From: Marinobacter sp. F4206 | GTDB taxonomy: Bacteria; Pseudomonadota; Gammaproteobacteria; Pseudomonadales; Oleiphilaceae | Reading direction: 5' to 3' | Assembly (NCBI RefSeq): GCF_019392195.1 | Contig: NZ_JAHXKI010000002.1 | Location: 2,294,001 to 2,358,000 of the forward strand | Length of the DNA: 64,000 bases | Shown: positions 34,494-45,018 of the stretch, piece after piece | How positions within the stretch are numbered: the first letter of the stretch is position 1 | Layout of the letters: the number at the start of each line of letters is the position of its first letter | The notes under the pieces: model-generated | Told to the model about the DNA's origin: nothing | Databases searched by the model: none | The model's input: only the letters and a program-made list of their open reading frames with translations | Made by a program: the position numbers and the translations under genes

Positions 34494-35342
34494 TTACCGT
34501 GTGATGGAAAGGTTGTCGATCAGGCGAGTGGTGCCCAGAAACGCAGCGGCCAGCAGGGTGACTTCGGTGTCCTCTGCGCTTGCCGGTTTTAGGGTCAGAC
34601 TGTTCACGATGTTGAAGTAGTCAGGGCGCATGCCAGCGTTGCTAAGCTTGTTCCGGGCCTCATCCTCGAGAGTGGCGAAATCCGTGCGGCCACCGGTCAA
34701 CTCGCGGGCAGTTTCCTGCAGGGTCTGGTGGACCGCTGGCGCAATTCTGCGTTCCTCTGCCGAAAGGTACCCATTTCGGGAGCTTTTTGCCAGGCCGTCG
34801 TCCTCGCGGACGGTGGGGGCGCCAACCACCTCGACTGGCATCATCAGGTCCCGGACCATTTTCCGGATCACAGCGAGTTGCTGGAAGTCCTTTTCGCCAA
34901 ACACGGCAAGGTCAGGCTGGACCATGTTGAACAGCATGGTCACCACGGTAGCCACACCTTCAAAATGCCCCGGTCGGCTGGCGCCACAATGGCCATCACT
35001 GACCTCGGGTACTATTACCTGGGTCTGTTGGGCCAGGCCTTCCGGATAGACTTCATCGACCCCGGGCGCGAACACCAGGGTATTGCCTGCCGCTTCGAGC
35101 TGTTCCTGATCCTCGGCCAGGGTGCGAGGATAGGTGTCCAGATCCTCGCCCGCACCGAACTGCATCGGGTTGACAAAAATGCTGGTGACGACCACGTCGG
35201 CGGCCTCGGCCGCTTTGCGGACCAGCGATATGTGCCCCTCGTGCAGGTTGCCCATGGTTGGAACCAGGCCGATGGTTTTGCCCTGCTGCCGGTAGCCGCG
35301 GAGAATGGTGCGGAGTTCTTTTAGGGAATGTACGGTTCTCAT
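34494..35342 (-). CDS. panC: Pantothenate synthetase
   Basis: The 282-residue enzyme joins pantoate and beta-alanine using ATP. It starts [15 protein letters not shown] and has [24 protein letters not shown] and FGEKDFQQL, the nucleotide- and pantoate-binding motifs. ATG 35342 forms a four-base overlap (ATGA) with the panB stop; the open frame to 35594 is not used. Confidence 0.97.
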   Translation of the reverse strand: MRTVHSLKELRTILRGYRQQGKTIGLVPTMGNLHEGHISLVRKAAEAADVVVTSIFVNPMQFGAGEDLDTYPRTLAEDQEQLEAAGNTLVFAPGVDEVYPEGLAQQTQVIVPEVSDGHCGASRPGHFEGVATVVTMLFNMVQPDLAVFGEKDFQQLAVIRKMVRDLMMPVEVVGAPTVREDDGLAKSSRNGYLSAEERRIAPAVHQTLQETARELTGGRTDFATLEDEARNKLSNAGMRPDYFNIVNSLTLKPASAEDTEVTLLAAAFLGTTRLIDNLSITR

Positions 35343-36133
35343 GCCTTGAACGTGTGCTCCTCGGCGGGGAAAGTGCGCTCGCGTACTGCGGAAACGTAGG
35401 CGGCAAGGGCTTCCTGGACCGAATCGGTTTCGGCCAGAAAGTTTTTCACGAAACGGGGTTTCCGGCCGGTGGTCACGCCCAGCATGTCGTGCAGCACCAG
35501 GACCTGTCCGTCGGTGTCCGAGCCGGCGCCAATACCGATGACCGGGGCTTTCACTGCCTGGGTGATGCGGGCGGCGAGGGGCGCGGGTACGCATTCGAGC
35601 AGGATGATGTCGGCACCGGCCGCTTCCAGGTCACAGGCGTGCTCGATCATCATTTCTGCCGCCTTTTCATCACGTCCCTGGACCTTGTAGCCGCCGAACT
35701 TGTTGACGAATTGCGGAGTCAGGCCCAAGTGGGCGCAAACCGGGACGCCCCGCTCACTCAGGGCATTGATGGTGTCCTTCATCCAGTCGGTGCCTTCCAG
35801 TTTGACCAGGTGGGCGCCGGCGCGCATCAGTTCGGCGGCGTTCTCCAGTGCAGCATCCACTGTGCCGTAGGTCATGAAGGGCATGTCGGCCATGATCAGG
35901 GCGCCGCGATTGCCCTTGGCGACACAACTGGTGTGGTAAACCATCTGGTCCATCGTGACGGGTAGAGTGCTGTCGTGCCCCTGGAGAACCATGCCCAGGG
36001 AGTCTCCGATCAGGATGACATCGACACCCGCCTCGCTGACCAGCTGGGCAAAGGTGGCGTCGTAGGAGGTGAGAACAGAAAAGGCTTCGCCCTTTTGCTT
36101 GTATTCCCGAAGGGTATTGATGGTAACAGCCAT
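35339..36133 (-). CDS. panB: 3-methyl-2-oxobutanoate hydroxymethyltransferase
   Basis: The 264-residue enzyme makes ketopantoate from ketoisovalerate. Family segments are [42 protein letters not shown] and [13 protein letters not shown] 36133 matches the family; the longer frame to 36235 is unsupported. It lies between folK and panC in the same order as in Pseudomonas. Confidence 0.97.
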   Translation of the reverse strand: MAVTINTLREYKQKGEAFSVLTSYDATFAQLVSEAGVDVILIGDSLGMVLQGHDSTLPVTMDQMVYHTSCVAKGNRGALIMADMPFMTYGTVDAALENAAELMRAGAHLVKLEGTDWMKDTINALSERGVPVCAHLGLTPQFVNKFGGYKVQGRDEKAAEMMIEHACDLEAAGADIILLECVPAPLAARITQAVKAPVIGIGAGSDTDGQVLVLHDMLGVTTGRKPRFVKNFLAETDSVQEALAAYVSAVRERTFPAEEHTFKA

Positions 36134-36282
36134 AAAATCCTTGCCTTGTGGGTGGATGGGCCAAGACCGGGCCGGGGTCTGCCGGCGTTCAGTGTTAAGG
36201 GTAATCCGGGGGTATGTCTGAGGCAATAGTAGCACGAACCCCGGCGAGGATCGGGGCCTCTGTCTTTCTGTCCGGGCCAGTG

Positions 36283-36795
36283 TCAGGACGGAGTGAAGGG
36301 ATCCCTGGTAATCGGGGGTAGCTTTCGCAGCTGGTTGTCGGGACAGTGCTGGCGAAGTGCCTTGATGGCCCGACCATCCGGTAGGGTCAGGTCCGGGTTC
36401 AGGTCCAGAAGGGGTTGGAGTGCGAAGTCGCGGTTCGGGAGTTCCTTGTGGGGAACGGTCAATCGTTCGTCCGCGAGGGTCCGGTCACCAAAGACCAGCA
36501 GGTCGAGGTCCAGGGTTCTTGGGCCCCAGTGGCGAAGTCGTTCCCGCCCGTGACGCTGTTCAATCGACTGCAGATGATCAAGGAGAGCGTGAGGTGCCAG
36601 TGAGGTGCGCAGCCAGACTGCACCGTTGACGAAATCCGGTTGATCCTGGGGGCCAACGGGGCGGCTGGCGTAGAAGGGGGACTGGGCAACGAGCACGGAC
36701 TCCGGCAATGTTGCCAGTGCCGCCACGGCCCGTGCGAGCTGCGCCGCCGGATCCTCGAGGTTGCTGCCCAGGCCAATGAAGGCGTCCGTCATCAT
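36283..36795 (-). CDS. folK: 2-amino-4-hydroxy-6-hydroxymethyldihydropteridine pyrophosphokinase
   Basis: The 170-residue protein is the canonical [16 protein letters not shown] at the start, [14 protein letters not shown] in the middle and [16 protein letters not shown] with Trp, Pro, Arg and both Asp in place. It pyrophosphorylates the pterin in folate synthesis. Its ATG overlaps the pcnB stop by four bases (ATGA), the usual pcnB-folK coupling. Confidence 0.96.
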   Translation of the reverse strand: MMTDAFIGLGSNLEDPAAQLARAVAALATLPESVLVAQSPFYASRPVGPQDQPDFVNGAVWLRTSLAPHALLDHLQSIEQRHGRERLRHWGPRTLDLDLLVFGDRTLADERLTVPHKELPNRDFALQPLLDLNPDLTLPDGRAIKALRQHCPDNQLRKLPPITRDPFTPS

Positions 36796-38162
36796 TGCTG
36801 GGCGGGTCGTTTCGCCGGTGGTTTGCGACGACGCCGACGCTTCTTTGGGGCATCGCTACCCAGTTGCGACAGCATGCGTTCCTGCCCGCGCTCATCGGTT
36901 TGCTGGAACTCGGTCCACCATTGTCCGAGGCCAGGCTCGATTTCGCCGGCTGCCTCGCGCACCAGCAGGAAGTCGTAGGCCGCCCGGAATCGGGGGTGGC
37001 TCATGGTGGCGAACGCACGCTTGCCCTGACGCCGCGGCAGTCGCATCTGCAGTTCCCAGATTTCCTTCATGGGGCCGGAGAAGCGTTTGGGGATCGACGT
37101 GGCCTGGACCTGACGGCCGATGACCTTGCCAATGGCCGCGTGCAGTGCGGGCTGGACTGGATCGCCATGGTCCTGCCGGCGGGTCCATTCTGCCTGCAGG
37201 GCGGGCCAGAGCATGGCCGCAAACAGGAAGTAGGGGGTAACGGACTTGCCCTGGGCAATGCGGGCATCGGTGTTTTGCAGCGCCTTGCGGATGAGCTCAT
37301 CCGGTTCGCCGTTGTCGATGGCCCGGACGGTTTCGGGGAATAGCGGCGCCAGCAGGTTGTAGCGGGTCAGGAGGTCGTAGGTCGCTTCACCCTGGCCGGC
37401 TGAAAACAGCTTCAGCACCTCGTCAAACAGGCGCGCCGGCGGAATGTGGGTCAGCAGGGGCGCGAGTTCCCGGATCGGGGCTTCGGTTTCAGGTTCTATG
37501 TCGAAGTCTAGCTTTCCGGCAAAGCGAATCGCCCGGAGCATGCGTACCGGGTCTTCCCGGTAACGGGTTTCCGGATCGCCAATCAGCCGGAGCTGTCGAT
37601 TGCGAAGGTCCTCGATACCGTCGGCGAAATCGATCACGGTAAAGTCGCGAATGCAGTAATAAAGGGCATTAACCGTGAAATCCCGGCGCAGGGCGTCCTC
37701 TTCCTGGCTGCCGTAGACATTATCTCGCAGAAGCAGCCCGTGTTCGCTGGTTCTGCGGTCGTCATCCGGCGTATCGTCGTCGGCCTGTGTGGCGTTTCCG
37801 CGAAAGGTGGTTACCTCAATCACCTCGCGCCCGAACACGACATGAACGATGCGGAAGCGGCGGCCGATCAGCCGAGAATTGCGGAACAAATCGTGAACTT
37901 CTTCCGGCGTGGCATTGGTGGCAATGTCAAAATCTTTCGGTGTTCCGCCGAGAAGAATGTCTCGCACCCCGCCACCAACAAGGTACGCCTCGTATCCGGA
38001 CTTGTTCAGTCGGCTAAGTACTTTTTTCGCCGGTTCGCTGATTGCCGACCGGGAGACGTTGTGCTGGTCGCGCGGAATTTCCCTGCGTTGATAGGGGCGG
38101 GGCTTTTTGTTTCCGCTGCCGGGAATGAAAGAACGGAGTTTTTCGACGAGTCGTTTAGGCAT
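36792..38162 (-). CDS. pcnB: Poly(A) polymerase I
   Basis: The 456-residue protein has the nucleotidyltransferase core EAYLVGGGVRDILLGG and KDFDIATNATPEEV with catalytic aspartates, then RRFRIVHVVFG, and a basic tail (PKKRRRRRKPPAK). These features distinguish it from the CCA-adding enzyme. It adds poly(A) tails that target RNA for decay. It lies directly after the crcZ gene, as in Pseudomonas, and starts the pcnB-folK-panB-panC operon. Confidence 0.95.
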   Translation of the reverse strand: MPKRLVEKLRSFIPGSGNKKPRPYQRREIPRDQHNVSRSAISEPAKKVLSRLNKSGYEAYLVGGGVRDILLGGTPKDFDIATNATPEEVHDLFRNSRLIGRRFRIVHVVFGREVIEVTTFRGNATQADDDTPDDDRRTSEHGLLLRDNVYGSQEEDALRRDFTVNALYYCIRDFTVIDFADGIEDLRNRQLRLIGDPETRYREDPVRMLRAIRFAGKLDFDIEPETEAPIRELAPLLTHIPPARLFDEVLKLFSAGQGEATYDLLTRYNLLAPLFPETVRAIDNGEPDELIRKALQNTDARIAQGKSVTPYFLFAAMLWPALQAEWTRRQDHGDPVQPALHAAIGKVIGRQVQATSIPKRFSGPMKEIWELQMRLPRRQGKRAFATMSHPRFRAAYDFLLVREAAGEIEPGLGQWWTEFQQTDERGQERMLSQLGSDAPKKRRRRRKPPAKRPAQQ

Positions 38163-38271
38163 TGAAATCCGTGGTTGCGATGAGCAAAAACCGAGAGTTT
38201 AACGGTTTGCGCAGGATTTGCCCACGTCTGGCCGGGAAAGTGTTGGTGAAAAACCGGACGGCCAGATAATC

Positions 38272-38301
38272 AAAAGGCGGATCCGTTTTCACGAATCCGC
38301 C
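38272..38301 (-). terminator. crcZ terminator
   Basis: Arms atccgcc (38295-38301) and ggcggat (38276-38282) extend with further pairs toward a GAAA-type loop. On the minus strand the hairpin is followed by ttttgatt. It ends the sRNA about 110 bases before pcnB. Confidence 0.8.
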
Positions 38302-38652
38302 CTGAAAGCGTTGACGATCTGCATTGTTGTTGTTGTTACCGGGATTTTTCTTGATTTTTGTACCCCACTGCATGTCCCCAAAATTGGGGCATCTCAGCAG
38401 CGCAAACGGAAAGCTTTGAATACATAGAGCGGTTAGGGACATCGAGTGAGTCCGGGGTAGCTGCAGTGTCGCCTAACGACGATTCTTCTCTACATCTACA
38501 ACTCACACGTGCCGTGGGACCACTAAAAAGCAAAGTACCCAAAACACTCAGTTCGCTCACGTTCTATATTTGTTTTTGTTGCTGAACGTTTCCTGCAGCT
38601 TTTTGTTTTTGTTTTGGCGCTGCGTTGTCACTGTTGTTTTTGTTGTCGTGCG
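38272..38652 (-). ncRNA. crcZ: CrcZ-type small RNA (Hfq/Crc antagonist)
   Basis: The roughly 720-base gap between cbrB and pcnB is the position of crcZ in Pseudomonas. Read on the minus strand, the predicted RNA of about 380 nt contains repeated A-rich motifs of the Hfq/Crc type: caacaaaaacaacag near 38648-38631, caaaacaaaaacaaaa near 38617-38599, caacaaaaacaaat near 38583-38567, aacaacaacaa near 38338-38323 and aagaaaaa at 38351-38344. It starts 12 bases after a sigma-54 promoter and ends at a hairpin with four T. Such RNAs sequester Hfq/Crc and relieve catabolite repression. The 5' end is inferred. Confidence 0.85.
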
Positions 38653-38662
38653 CTTAATAGTT

Positions 38663-38678
38663 TGCAGTCCGTGTGCCA
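38663..38678 (-). promoter_or_regulatory. Sigma-54 promoter of crcZ
   Basis: On the minus strand the site reads tggcacacggactgca, with GG and GC separated by exactly ten bases. It differs from the TGGCAC-N5-TTGCA consensus at one position. Transcription would begin near 38652, just before the first A-rich motif. CbrB, encoded immediately upstream, is an activator of the sigma-54 class. Confidence 0.8.
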
Positions 38679-38729
38679 GTTTTTGGATTTTGTTTATTAA
38701 CAGCACCTTACGAATTTGTAGGTCATAAG

Positions 38730-38812
38730 TGTTACCCCGTACCCAACCAAAGTGTTACTCAGGTCACGTTACTTCTACAGGGAGTGTTACCGTGAGGAAC
38801 AGCGAGGTAACA
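38730..38812. promoter_or_regulatory. Cluster of probable CbrB-binding sites
   Basis: Four tgttac half-sites lie 78-160 bases upstream of the crcZ start: tgttacc at 38730, tgttact at 38753, tgttacc at 38785 and the inverted ggtaaca at 38806. The last two form tgttacc-N14-ggtaaca. This is the kind of TGTTAC/GTAACA palindrome I recall for CbrB in Pseudomonas putida. The distance is normal for a sigma-54 enhancer. Confidence 0.7.
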
Positions 38813-38880
38813 AATGAGTTTGAGTTCACCCTTTCGAGGGGGTGGATGTCCAGATCGGGTAGCGCCCCGACCTGGAATTC

Positions 38881-40284
38881 TCAGTTGCCGGAGGATTTTT
38901 TTCTGGGAATTCCGAGGCGCTGCCTGCGTTCCCACAGGGATTTCCGGCTGATTCCGAGTTTCTGCGCCAGTTCGGTTTCACTCATGCGGTCCTGGTTTTC
39001 CAGGACGAAGTGCTGAAAGTAATCTTCCAGCGACAGATCGTTGCCGGAATCGACATCGCTGGTGCGGGTCTGTTCGTTGTTGCCTTCCACCAGGGTTTCC
39101 GGAATGTGCTCGTCACTGACTTCGCTGTCCAGATCAAGCAGTGCCGGCGTGATGACATCGCCATCGCAGAGAATGGTGGCGCGTTCAATGGCATTTTCCA
39201 ATTCGCGGACGTTGCCGGGCCAGCGGTGGTGTTCCAGGGCGCGCATGGCTTCGGGGCTCAGGTTGAGGTTTGGCTTGCCCATCTTCTCACTCTGTCGCGC
39301 CAGGAAGCGCCGGGCCAGGCCGAGGGTGTCACCCGGGCGCTCGCGCAGGGGCGGTATGCGGATCTGCATGACGTTCAGCCGGTAATACAGGTCTTCCCGG
39401 AATTCGCCGGTCCGCGTCATGGCTTTCAGGTTCCGGTGAGTCGCGGCAATCATCCGGACGTTGACGGTCTGGCTTTGGGTTGAGCCCACCTTGCGAATCT
39501 CGCTTTCCTGCAGCACCCGGAGCAGTCGGGCCTGTGCTTCGGCGGGCAGCTCTCCGATCTCATCCAGGAACAGACTGCCGCCATCGGCGGCTTCGATCAG
39601 GCCGGTCCGGGCGGATACCGCACCGGTGAAGGCGCCTTTCTCATGGCCGAACAGCTCGGATTCGATCAGACTTTCGGGGATGGCGGCGCAGTTCACCGAG
39701 ATCAGCGGCTTCGCGGCCCGGGGGCTGAGAAGGTGGAGCGCCCGGGCGGCCAGCTCCTTGCCGGTGCCGGATTCGCCCTGAATCAGCACCGTGGTCTCCG
39801 TGGGTGCGACTTTGCGGATGAGGGTGAAGACCCGTTCCATGGCGTCGCATTGGCCGAACATGATGCTGGCCGGATCACCATTTTCCGGTGCGGAGGACGA
39901 ACCGCCTTGCCCCTCGGCTTTATCCGAGCTTGAAGGTTGGCGGGCCAGGATATTTTCAACCGCCGCCAGCATTTCATCGTGGTCAAAGGGCTTGGCGATG
40001 TAGTCCACCGCGCCCATTTTCATTGAATCCACCGCTGACCGCAGGCTGGCGTAGCTGGTCATGATCAGCACGGGGGTGTTGGGCGCCCGGTTGATCAGTT
40101 CGGTGCCAGCGGCGCCCGGTAAGCGCAGGTCGGAGATGATCAGATCATAATGTTCCGGTTCGAAATTCTGCTCGGCCTCTTCTACCGAGCCGGCATCGGA
40201 AACCTCGTAACCGGAATGCTGCAACAGCTTTCGTACCGCTGAGCGAATAATGTCTTCATCTTCTACGATCAGAATGCGAGGCAT
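38881..40284 (-). CDS. cbrB: NtrC-family response regulator CbrB
   Basis: The 467-residue regulator has a receiver domain ([11 protein letters not shown], phospho-acceptor Asp in [11 protein letters not shown]), a sigma-54 AAA+ domain ([25 protein letters not shown]) and a C-terminal helix-turn-helix ([19 protein letters not shown]). Phosphorylated CbrB activates sigma-54 promoters, above all crcZ. It lies eight bases after cbrA. Identity as CbrB rather than NtrC rests on the transporter-type sensor kinase upstream and crcZ downstream. Confidence 0.94.
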   Translation of the reverse strand: MPRILIVEDEDIIRSAVRKLLQHSGYEVSDAGSVEEAEQNFEPEHYDLIISDLRLPGAAGTELINRAPNTPVLIMTSYASLRSAVDSMKMGAVDYIAKPFDHDEMLAAVENILARQPSSSDKAEGQGGSSSAPENGDPASIMFGQCDAMERVFTLIRKVAPTETTVLIQGESGTGKELAARALHLLSPRAAKPLISVNCAAIPESLIESELFGHEKGAFTGAVSARTGLIEAADGGSLFLDEIGELPAEAQARLLRVLQESEIRKVGSTQSQTVNVRMIAATHRNLKAMTRTGEFREDLYYRLNVMQIRIPPLRERPGDTLGLARRFLARQSEKMGKPNLNLSPEAMRALEHHRWPGNVRELENAIERATILCDGDVITPALLDLDSEVSDEHIPETLVEGNNEQTRTSDVDSGNDLSLEDYFQHFVLENQDRMSETELAQKLGISRKSLWERRQRLGIPRKKSSGN

Positions 40285-40291
40285 ATAAGTT

Positions 40292-43249
40292 TCATGACCT
40301 TTCGTTCTGGCTGATGGGCGTAATGCCGGTTTCCGGTTCGAATGCGGGCAGTCTCAGGCGTACACAGGTCCCCCGGCCGGAGGCGGTCGGGCTTTCCACC
40401 TGAACGTTGCCGTAATGTTCTTCCACGATACTGTACACCAGAGACAGGCCAAGCCCTGTACCTTTATTCGGTGCCTTGGTGGTGTAAAACGGCTCGAAGA
40501 TATGGTCGAGTTGATCATCGGGAATGCCGGAGCCTTCATCGATGACTTCGATAATAGCGGAGTAGCCGTCGCCGTTTCCACTGACCCGGATGGTGCCGCC
40601 GTCCGGGGAGGCGTCCCGGGCATTGGCCAGCAGGTTGACGAAAACCTGGACCAGGCGCTGTTCGTCGCCCAGGACCTGGAGGTTGGTCGGGCAATCGTTG
40701 ATGAAATGGATGCGCAGGCCCTTGTCGCTGAGCGAGAGAAGGTTAATGGATTCGTCCACACATCGGCGGATGGTGACTGGCTCGTAGCGATTGGCCTGGG
40801 CATGGTTGCCGGTTCGGGCGAAATTCATCAGTGATTGCAGGATGGTTGAAATCCGGCGGGTCTGTTGTTGAATCTGGTCTGCGGTGTCGAGAATGTCCGG
40901 GTTGTCAGTTTCCAGTTTCAGGTTTTGCGCCAGGGAGGAAATGCCGGTCACCGGGTTGCCGATTTCATGGGCCACCCCTGCGGCCAGCCGACCAACAGAC
41001 GCCAGGCGCTCGCTGTGCATCAGTTCGTCTTCCAGCAAGCGGGTTTCTGTCTGGTCCTCCACCAGAATGATGCTGCCGCCTTCGGGATGATCCGGGCCGC
41101 TGAGCGCCGCCTTGTGCAGGTTCAGCCAGTGGGGTTTGCCCCGGAGGTCGAGACGGTGCTTGTAGCGGTGCAGTTCCTCGCCCCGGTTAAAGTCGTCCAG
41201 CAGCAGGTGCCAGTGTTCGGGCAGGGCCAGCAGTCGCGCACCGACCACGTCGTCGGCGGTAATGCCGGTCAGGTTCTCCATGGCGTGGTTCCACATCAGG
41301 ATTTCGCCGTCCTCGCCGACAGAGCAGGCGGGAATAGGGAGGTTTTGCAGGGTCTGGCGGTAATGGCGCCGTAGGTTGTCCAGCTCCCCGGCCAGGCCGG
41401 TCAGACGGTTCTGATACTCACCCAGTGCCCGCTCCACATAGCGGATGTCCTGTGCGGTACCGCCTCGGGCCATGGGTTTGAAACCCAGGTGGCGTTTGAC
41501 CATGTCCCGCGCAACGGAGGGACCCAGCAGGCCGGAGAGGTTGATCTCCACCTGGTCCCGCAGCCGGCGCAATTGGTAGGGGCGGTACTCGACATTCGGC
41601 AGCTTCAGTTGCGCCAGTGCCCGCTCCACCTCGCGCTTTGCCACGCCAAAACCCAAGGGTTCGGCCAGTTGGCGGGCGAACTCGGTGGACGATGACGCCA
41701 GCAGTTCCCGGCGCTGAGGGCGGGACAGAGCTCCCATTGAACAGGCCTGGGCGGCACTGGCCTCTTCGCCGGTACTGGTGCTCAAAATCGAAATCAGGCC
41801 AAACACCGTGACGTTGGCCGTCAGGCTGACAAAGACAAAGATATGCCAGTTGCTGTAATCCGGGATGATCGGGGCATTCAGCAGGGCCAGCAGGTTGGCG
41901 GTGTGGGCGAACGGCAGCACCAGCGTGATGATCCAGATCGCCAGACCGGCCACCAGGCCGGCGATCAGTCCGCGGCGATTGCCTTCCGGCCAGTAGATGA
42001 CGCCGAGCGCGCCGGGCAGTAACTGCAGCATCCCCGAGAGTGAAATGATGCCGAGGATAGAGAGGTCGAGATTCTTGCCCAGGGTTTCGTGGAACAGCAG
42101 CGCCAGGAAGATGATGACGGCAATCAGCAGGCGCTTGATCCACTGCAGCCAGCGGTAAATGTCGCCCTGCTCGCGCGGCGTCTTCAGGGGGAGCACGACA
42201 TGGTTGAGCACCATGCCAGCCAGGGCAAGCGTGCTGACGATCATCAGGCCGCTGGCGGCCGACAGGCCGGCAATGTACATGAGCAGGGTCAGGGCAGGGC
42301 TGCCAAGCGCCTGGGCCGTTCCCAGGGTGTAGAAGCTCGGGCCGGTTGCAACGGCCAGTTCCTGGCCGCCCCAGAGGATGAGGGGAACCGGCAGGCCAAG
42401 GAGCAACAGGTACAGGGGTAAGCCCCAGCTGGCCTTGGCCAGCGCCTTCGGCGACGGGTTCTCGCTGAACGTCATGTGGTACATGTGGGGCAGAACCAGG
42501 GCGGCGGCGAACGACATCAGCATGAGTGCACGCCAACTGCCATCGTCGACATTTAGGGTCATGGTCGTCGCGGGCGAACTGTTGCTGAGCAGCCAGGCAT
42601 CCAGGCCGTCCATGCCATCGAACACGCTGAACAGGATCACCCCGCCGAGGACTAGCAGAGCGACCAGTTTGACCAGGGAGTCGAAGGCAATGGCCAGTAC
42701 CAGGCCCTGGTGATTCTCGGAGGTCTGGTCCCGGCGGGCACCAAACAGCATGGCAAACAGCACCACGGTGAGACTGAACATGACACTGATGACGTTGGGT
42801 GAGGTGTCCGGTGCGAGAATGCTGGCCGACGTCGTGACGGCCTGTATCTGCATGCTCAGCAGGGCCAGAATGGCGCCGCCGGAACACAGGGTGACCAGGG
42901 TGCCTGCCCACTGGCTGCGATAGCGATAGGCGAACAGATCGGCAAGGGAGGTCAGCTGGTAAGCCCGACCGATGCGCAGTACCGGGTTCAGCAGGACCGG
43001 TGCCAGCAGGAAAGCACCGCTGATGCCGAGGTAATAGGCAAGGAAGCCGTAGCCGGTCTCCGCGGCCACGCCGACAGCGGCATACACCGCCCAGATGCCG
43101 GCGTAGACGCCGAGGCTGAGGGTGTACACCAGTGGATGCCGGACCCAGTTCCGGGGCAGCAGGCCCCGCTCGGTAATCCAGGCGATGCCGAACAGGATAA
43201 CGAGGTAGAACAGGCTGGCGAAAAGCAGCCCGGCGGCGCTAAAACTCAT
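40292..43249 (-). CDS. cbrA: Sensor histidine kinase CbrA with sodium/solute symporter domain
   Basis: The 985-residue protein has an SLC5-type transporter domain of about 13 helices (residues 1-500), a linker, a PAS domain ([21 protein letters not shown]), a HisKA box ([19 protein letters not shown]) and an HATPase domain ([25 protein letters not shown]). The length is close to the 983 residues I recall for Pseudomonas CbrA. It phosphorylates CbrB in response to carbon/nitrogen status; histidine uptake is linked to its transporter domain in Pseudomonas. ATG 43249 overlaps cbrX by 11 bases, which favours coupled translation; the frame extends to 43288. Confidence 0.95.
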   Translation of the reverse strand: MSFSAAGLLFASLFYLVILFGIAWITERGLLPRNWVRHPLVYTLSLGVYAGIWAVYAAVGVAAETGYGFLAYYLGISGAFLLAPVLLNPVLRIGRAYQLTSLADLFAYRYRSQWAGTLVTLCSGGAILALLSMQIQAVTTSASILAPDTSPNVISVMFSLTVVLFAMLFGARRDQTSENHQGLVLAIAFDSLVKLVALLVLGGVILFSVFDGMDGLDAWLLSNSSPATTMTLNVDDGSWRALMLMSFAAALVLPHMYHMTFSENPSPKALAKASWGLPLYLLLLGLPVPLILWGGQELAVATGPSFYTLGTAQALGSPALTLLMYIAGLSAASGLMIVSTLALAGMVLNHVVLPLKTPREQGDIYRWLQWIKRLLIAVIIFLALLFHETLGKNLDLSILGIISLSGMLQLLPGALGVIYWPEGNRRGLIAGLVAGLAIWIITLVLPFAHTANLLALLNAPIIPDYSNWHIFVFVSLTANVTVFGLISILSTSTGEEASAAQACSMGALSRPQRRELLASSSTEFARQLAEPLGFGVAKREVERALAQLKLPNVEYRPYQLRRLRDQVEINLSGLLGPSVARDMVKRHLGFKPMARGGTAQDIRYVERALGEYQNRLTGLAGELDNLRRHYRQTLQNLPIPACSVGEDGEILMWNHAMENLTGITADDVVGARLLALPEHWHLLLDDFNRGEELHRYKHRLDLRGKPHWLNLHKAALSGPDHPEGGSIILVEDQTETRLLEDELMHSERLASVGRLAAGVAHEIGNPVTGISSLAQNLKLETDNPDILDTADQIQQQTRRISTILQSLMNFARTGNHAQANRYEPVTIRRCVDESINLLSLSDKGLRIHFINDCPTNLQVLGDEQRLVQVFVNLLANARDASPDGGTIRVSGNGDGYSAIIEVIDEGSGIPDDQLDHIFEPFYTTKAPNKGTGLGLSLVYSIVEEHYGNVQVESPTASGRGTCVRLRLPAFEPETGITPISQNERS

Positions 43250-43415
43250 TGGGGTCCCGTCGCCATTCCAGCCAGAAACCAATAGCAATGAGCCCGGCCC
43301 AGATTGCGTAGGGGCTGTACCATGCGTTTCCCGGCGAGGTCCACCAATCGAGGATGTTCGGCGAAAAAATGTAGATGGCCAGGACCAACAGGAAGACCAG
43401 ACGGTAGATATACAT
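43239..43415 (-). CDS. cbrX: Small membrane protein CbrX
   Basis: The 58-residue product (64 if GTG 43433 is the start) has two hydrophobic helices (RLVFLLVLAIYIFSP and WAGLIAIGFWLEW) separated by a Trp/Pro-rich loop and ends RRDPNEF. It overlaps cbrA by 11 bases. This position and form match cbrX of Pseudomonas, whose translation is coupled to cbrA. No strong ribosome binding site precedes either start. Confidence 0.75.
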   Translation of the reverse strand: MYIYRLVFLLVLAIYIFSPNILDWWTSPGNAWYSPYAIWAGLIAIGFWLEWRRDPNEF

Positions 43416-43465
43416 CAGACATGCTGTCCGCACTGAGGTTTGTGAAAGGCTTTATACCATGTCAC

Positions 43466-44338
43466 TTACCTGGATGTCAGGTGGATGGCCGCCCGCCGCC
43501 AATGCCTCACACCCCAGTCCAGAATACTTTCGACGCCCCCGCCGGCGAGTGTTTCGGGTGGTTCCTGGCCCAGGGCAATGAGCGCCTGAATCAGGTTCTC
43601 CTCCGGTTGGTCGTCATTGAGCGGTGGCGCATGGGTCTGTTTGCTGAGTTTCTGGCCCTGTTCGTTGAGGATCACGGGGATGTGCAGCCAGCCCGGAGGC
43701 TCGGCGCCCAGTGCCCGGTATATCTGTTGTTGCTGGGCGGTCATGTCCAGCAGGTCGGATCCGCGCACCACATCGGTGATGCCCTGATCAATGTCGTCCA
43801 CCACCACCGCCAGCTGATAGGCGTAGAATCCTTCCTTGCGGAGAATGACCGGATCATCCACTTCCGCCGTCACAGTCTGGACCTGGCGGCCAAGAAGCTG
43901 GTCCTGCCAGTGGCTCTGTTCGTCTTTGAGGGCGAAGCGAATGGCGAAGGGGCGGTCGCCGGGCGTGATGCGACCGTCACGACAATGATTGGGGTGGCGG
44001 CCGCCGTGAAGCTTCAGCTCCTTGCGCGAGCAGACGCAGCGGTAGGCATCGCCATTGGCAATCAGATGCTCGATAGCCGCCTGGTAGGCAGGGTGTCGCC
44101 GGGACTGGAAGCGCACGGGCTCGTCGGGCAGGAGTCCATGACTGTCGAGACTGCGCAGTATCTGGCCGGTGGCTTCCGGTGGTTCGCGCAGGGGGTCCAG
44201 ATCTTCGAGGCGGATGAACCACTGGCCCTGATGCTGGCGAGCTTCGAGGTAACTGGCCAATGCTGCGACAAGGGAACCAAAATGCAGAGGCCCGGTTGGG
44301 GAGGGGGCGAAACGACCCCGGTAACGTGGTGTTGTCAT
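43466..44338 (-). CDS. gluQ: Glutamyl-Q tRNA(Asp) synthetase
   Basis: The 290-residue protein is a truncated glutamyl-tRNA synthetase without an anticodon-binding domain. It has the HIGH-like motif GRFAPSPTGPLHFGSLVAAL, RLEDLDPLREPPE and KLSKQTHAPP in place of KMSKS. It attaches glutamate to queuosine in tRNA-Asp. It lies just downstream of dksA, a common pairing, and upstream of cbrX. Confidence 0.95.
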   Translation of the reverse strand: MTTPRYRGRFAPSPTGPLHFGSLVAALASYLEARQHQGQWFIRLEDLDPLREPPEATGQILRSLDSHGLLPDEPVRFQSRRHPAYQAAIEHLIANGDAYRCVCSRKELKLHGGRHPNHCRDGRITPGDRPFAIRFALKDEQSHWQDQLLGRQVQTVTAEVDDPVILRKEGFYAYQLAVVVDDIDQGITDVVRGSDLLDMTAQQQQIYRALGAEPPGWLHIPVILNEQGQKLSKQTHAPPLNDDQPEENLIQALIALGQEPPETLAGGGVESILDWGVRHWRRAAIHLTSR

Positions 44339-44349
44339 GGGTAGTCAGT

Positions 44350-44382
44350 CAGCCGGCTGCCTGGAAGAGGCCGTGCCGGCTG
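44350..44382 (-). terminator. Hairpin between dksA and gluQ
   Basis: Arms cagccggc (44350-44357) and gccggctg (44375-44382) are perfectly complementary. No T-run follows on the minus strand, so it could terminate weakly or only separate dksA and gluQ expression. Confidence 0.4.
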
Positions 44383-44398
44383 CTGGCGGTAGCCCGGC

Positions 44399-44839
44399 TC
44401 AGATGCCGGTCTGGCGCTCGCGGATCTCGGCCAGAGTTTTGCAGTCGATGCACAGGGTGGCAGTCGGCCGTGCTTCCAGACGGCGGATGCCGATCTCGAC
44501 GCCGCACTGATCACAGAAACCATAGTCGTCCTTGTCGATGCGGTCGATGGTCTGATCGATCTTCTTGATCAGTTTGCGCTCGCGATCGCGGGTACGCAGT
44601 TCCAGGCTGAATTCCTCTTCCTGGGTTGCGCGGTCGCTGGGATCCGCGTAATTTGCTGCGTCTTCCTGCATGTGGTGCATGGTGCGGTCCACTTCTTCCA
44701 TCAGCTCCTGCTTCCATTGCAGCAGCAGATTCTTGAAGTGCTCCAGCATTTCGGCACTCATGTACTCTTCACCCTTTTTCATTTCGTAAGGGGTGAAGTT
44801 AGTAAAACGTTCGCGTGGTTGTTCTGCAGTGTTTGCCAT
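44399..44839 (-). CDS. dksA: RNA polymerase-binding transcription factor DksA
   Basis: The 146-residue protein has the coiled-coil with acidic tip (NYADPSDRATQEEEF) and the four-cysteine zinc finger GFCDQCGVEIG and ATLCIDCKTLAE. DksA binds the polymerase secondary channel and works with ppGpp in the stringent response. The roughly 180-base region upstream, shared divergently with sfsA, contains no other gene. Confidence 0.97.
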   Translation of the reverse strand: MANTAEQPRERFTNFTPYEMKKGEEYMSAEMLEHFKNLLLQWKQELMEEVDRTMHHMQEDAANYADPSDRATQEEEFSLELRTRDRERKLIKKIDQTIDRIDKDDYGFCDQCGVEIGIRRLEARPTATLCIDCKTLAEIRERQTGI

Positions 44840-45018
44840 TGAACCCGGCCTCTTGTTTGTACTTCACAAGAACGGTTTGCTCTCCTCCGCTTGAGCCCCC
44901 GTGGCTGAGCGGATGTACCCTGGATAAAGCATTCGTCCTGAAACGGGAATTTGCGGAAAATAGCAGATTAGTCACGGGGGTGCCAGCCTTGTGACAACTA
45001 CTTTTGTACGGAGATCAC

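Noticed and set aside
38336..38560. A 74-codon minus-strand ORF in the cbrB-pcnB gap
   Set aside because: It lies inside the crcZ RNA, has no ribosome binding site or similarity to known proteins, and the RNA explanation fits the A-rich motifs.
41418..42911. Open frame of 497 codons on the minus strand
   Set aside because: It is an alternative frame within cbrA with a Pro/Arg/His-rich composition typical of out-of-frame reading.
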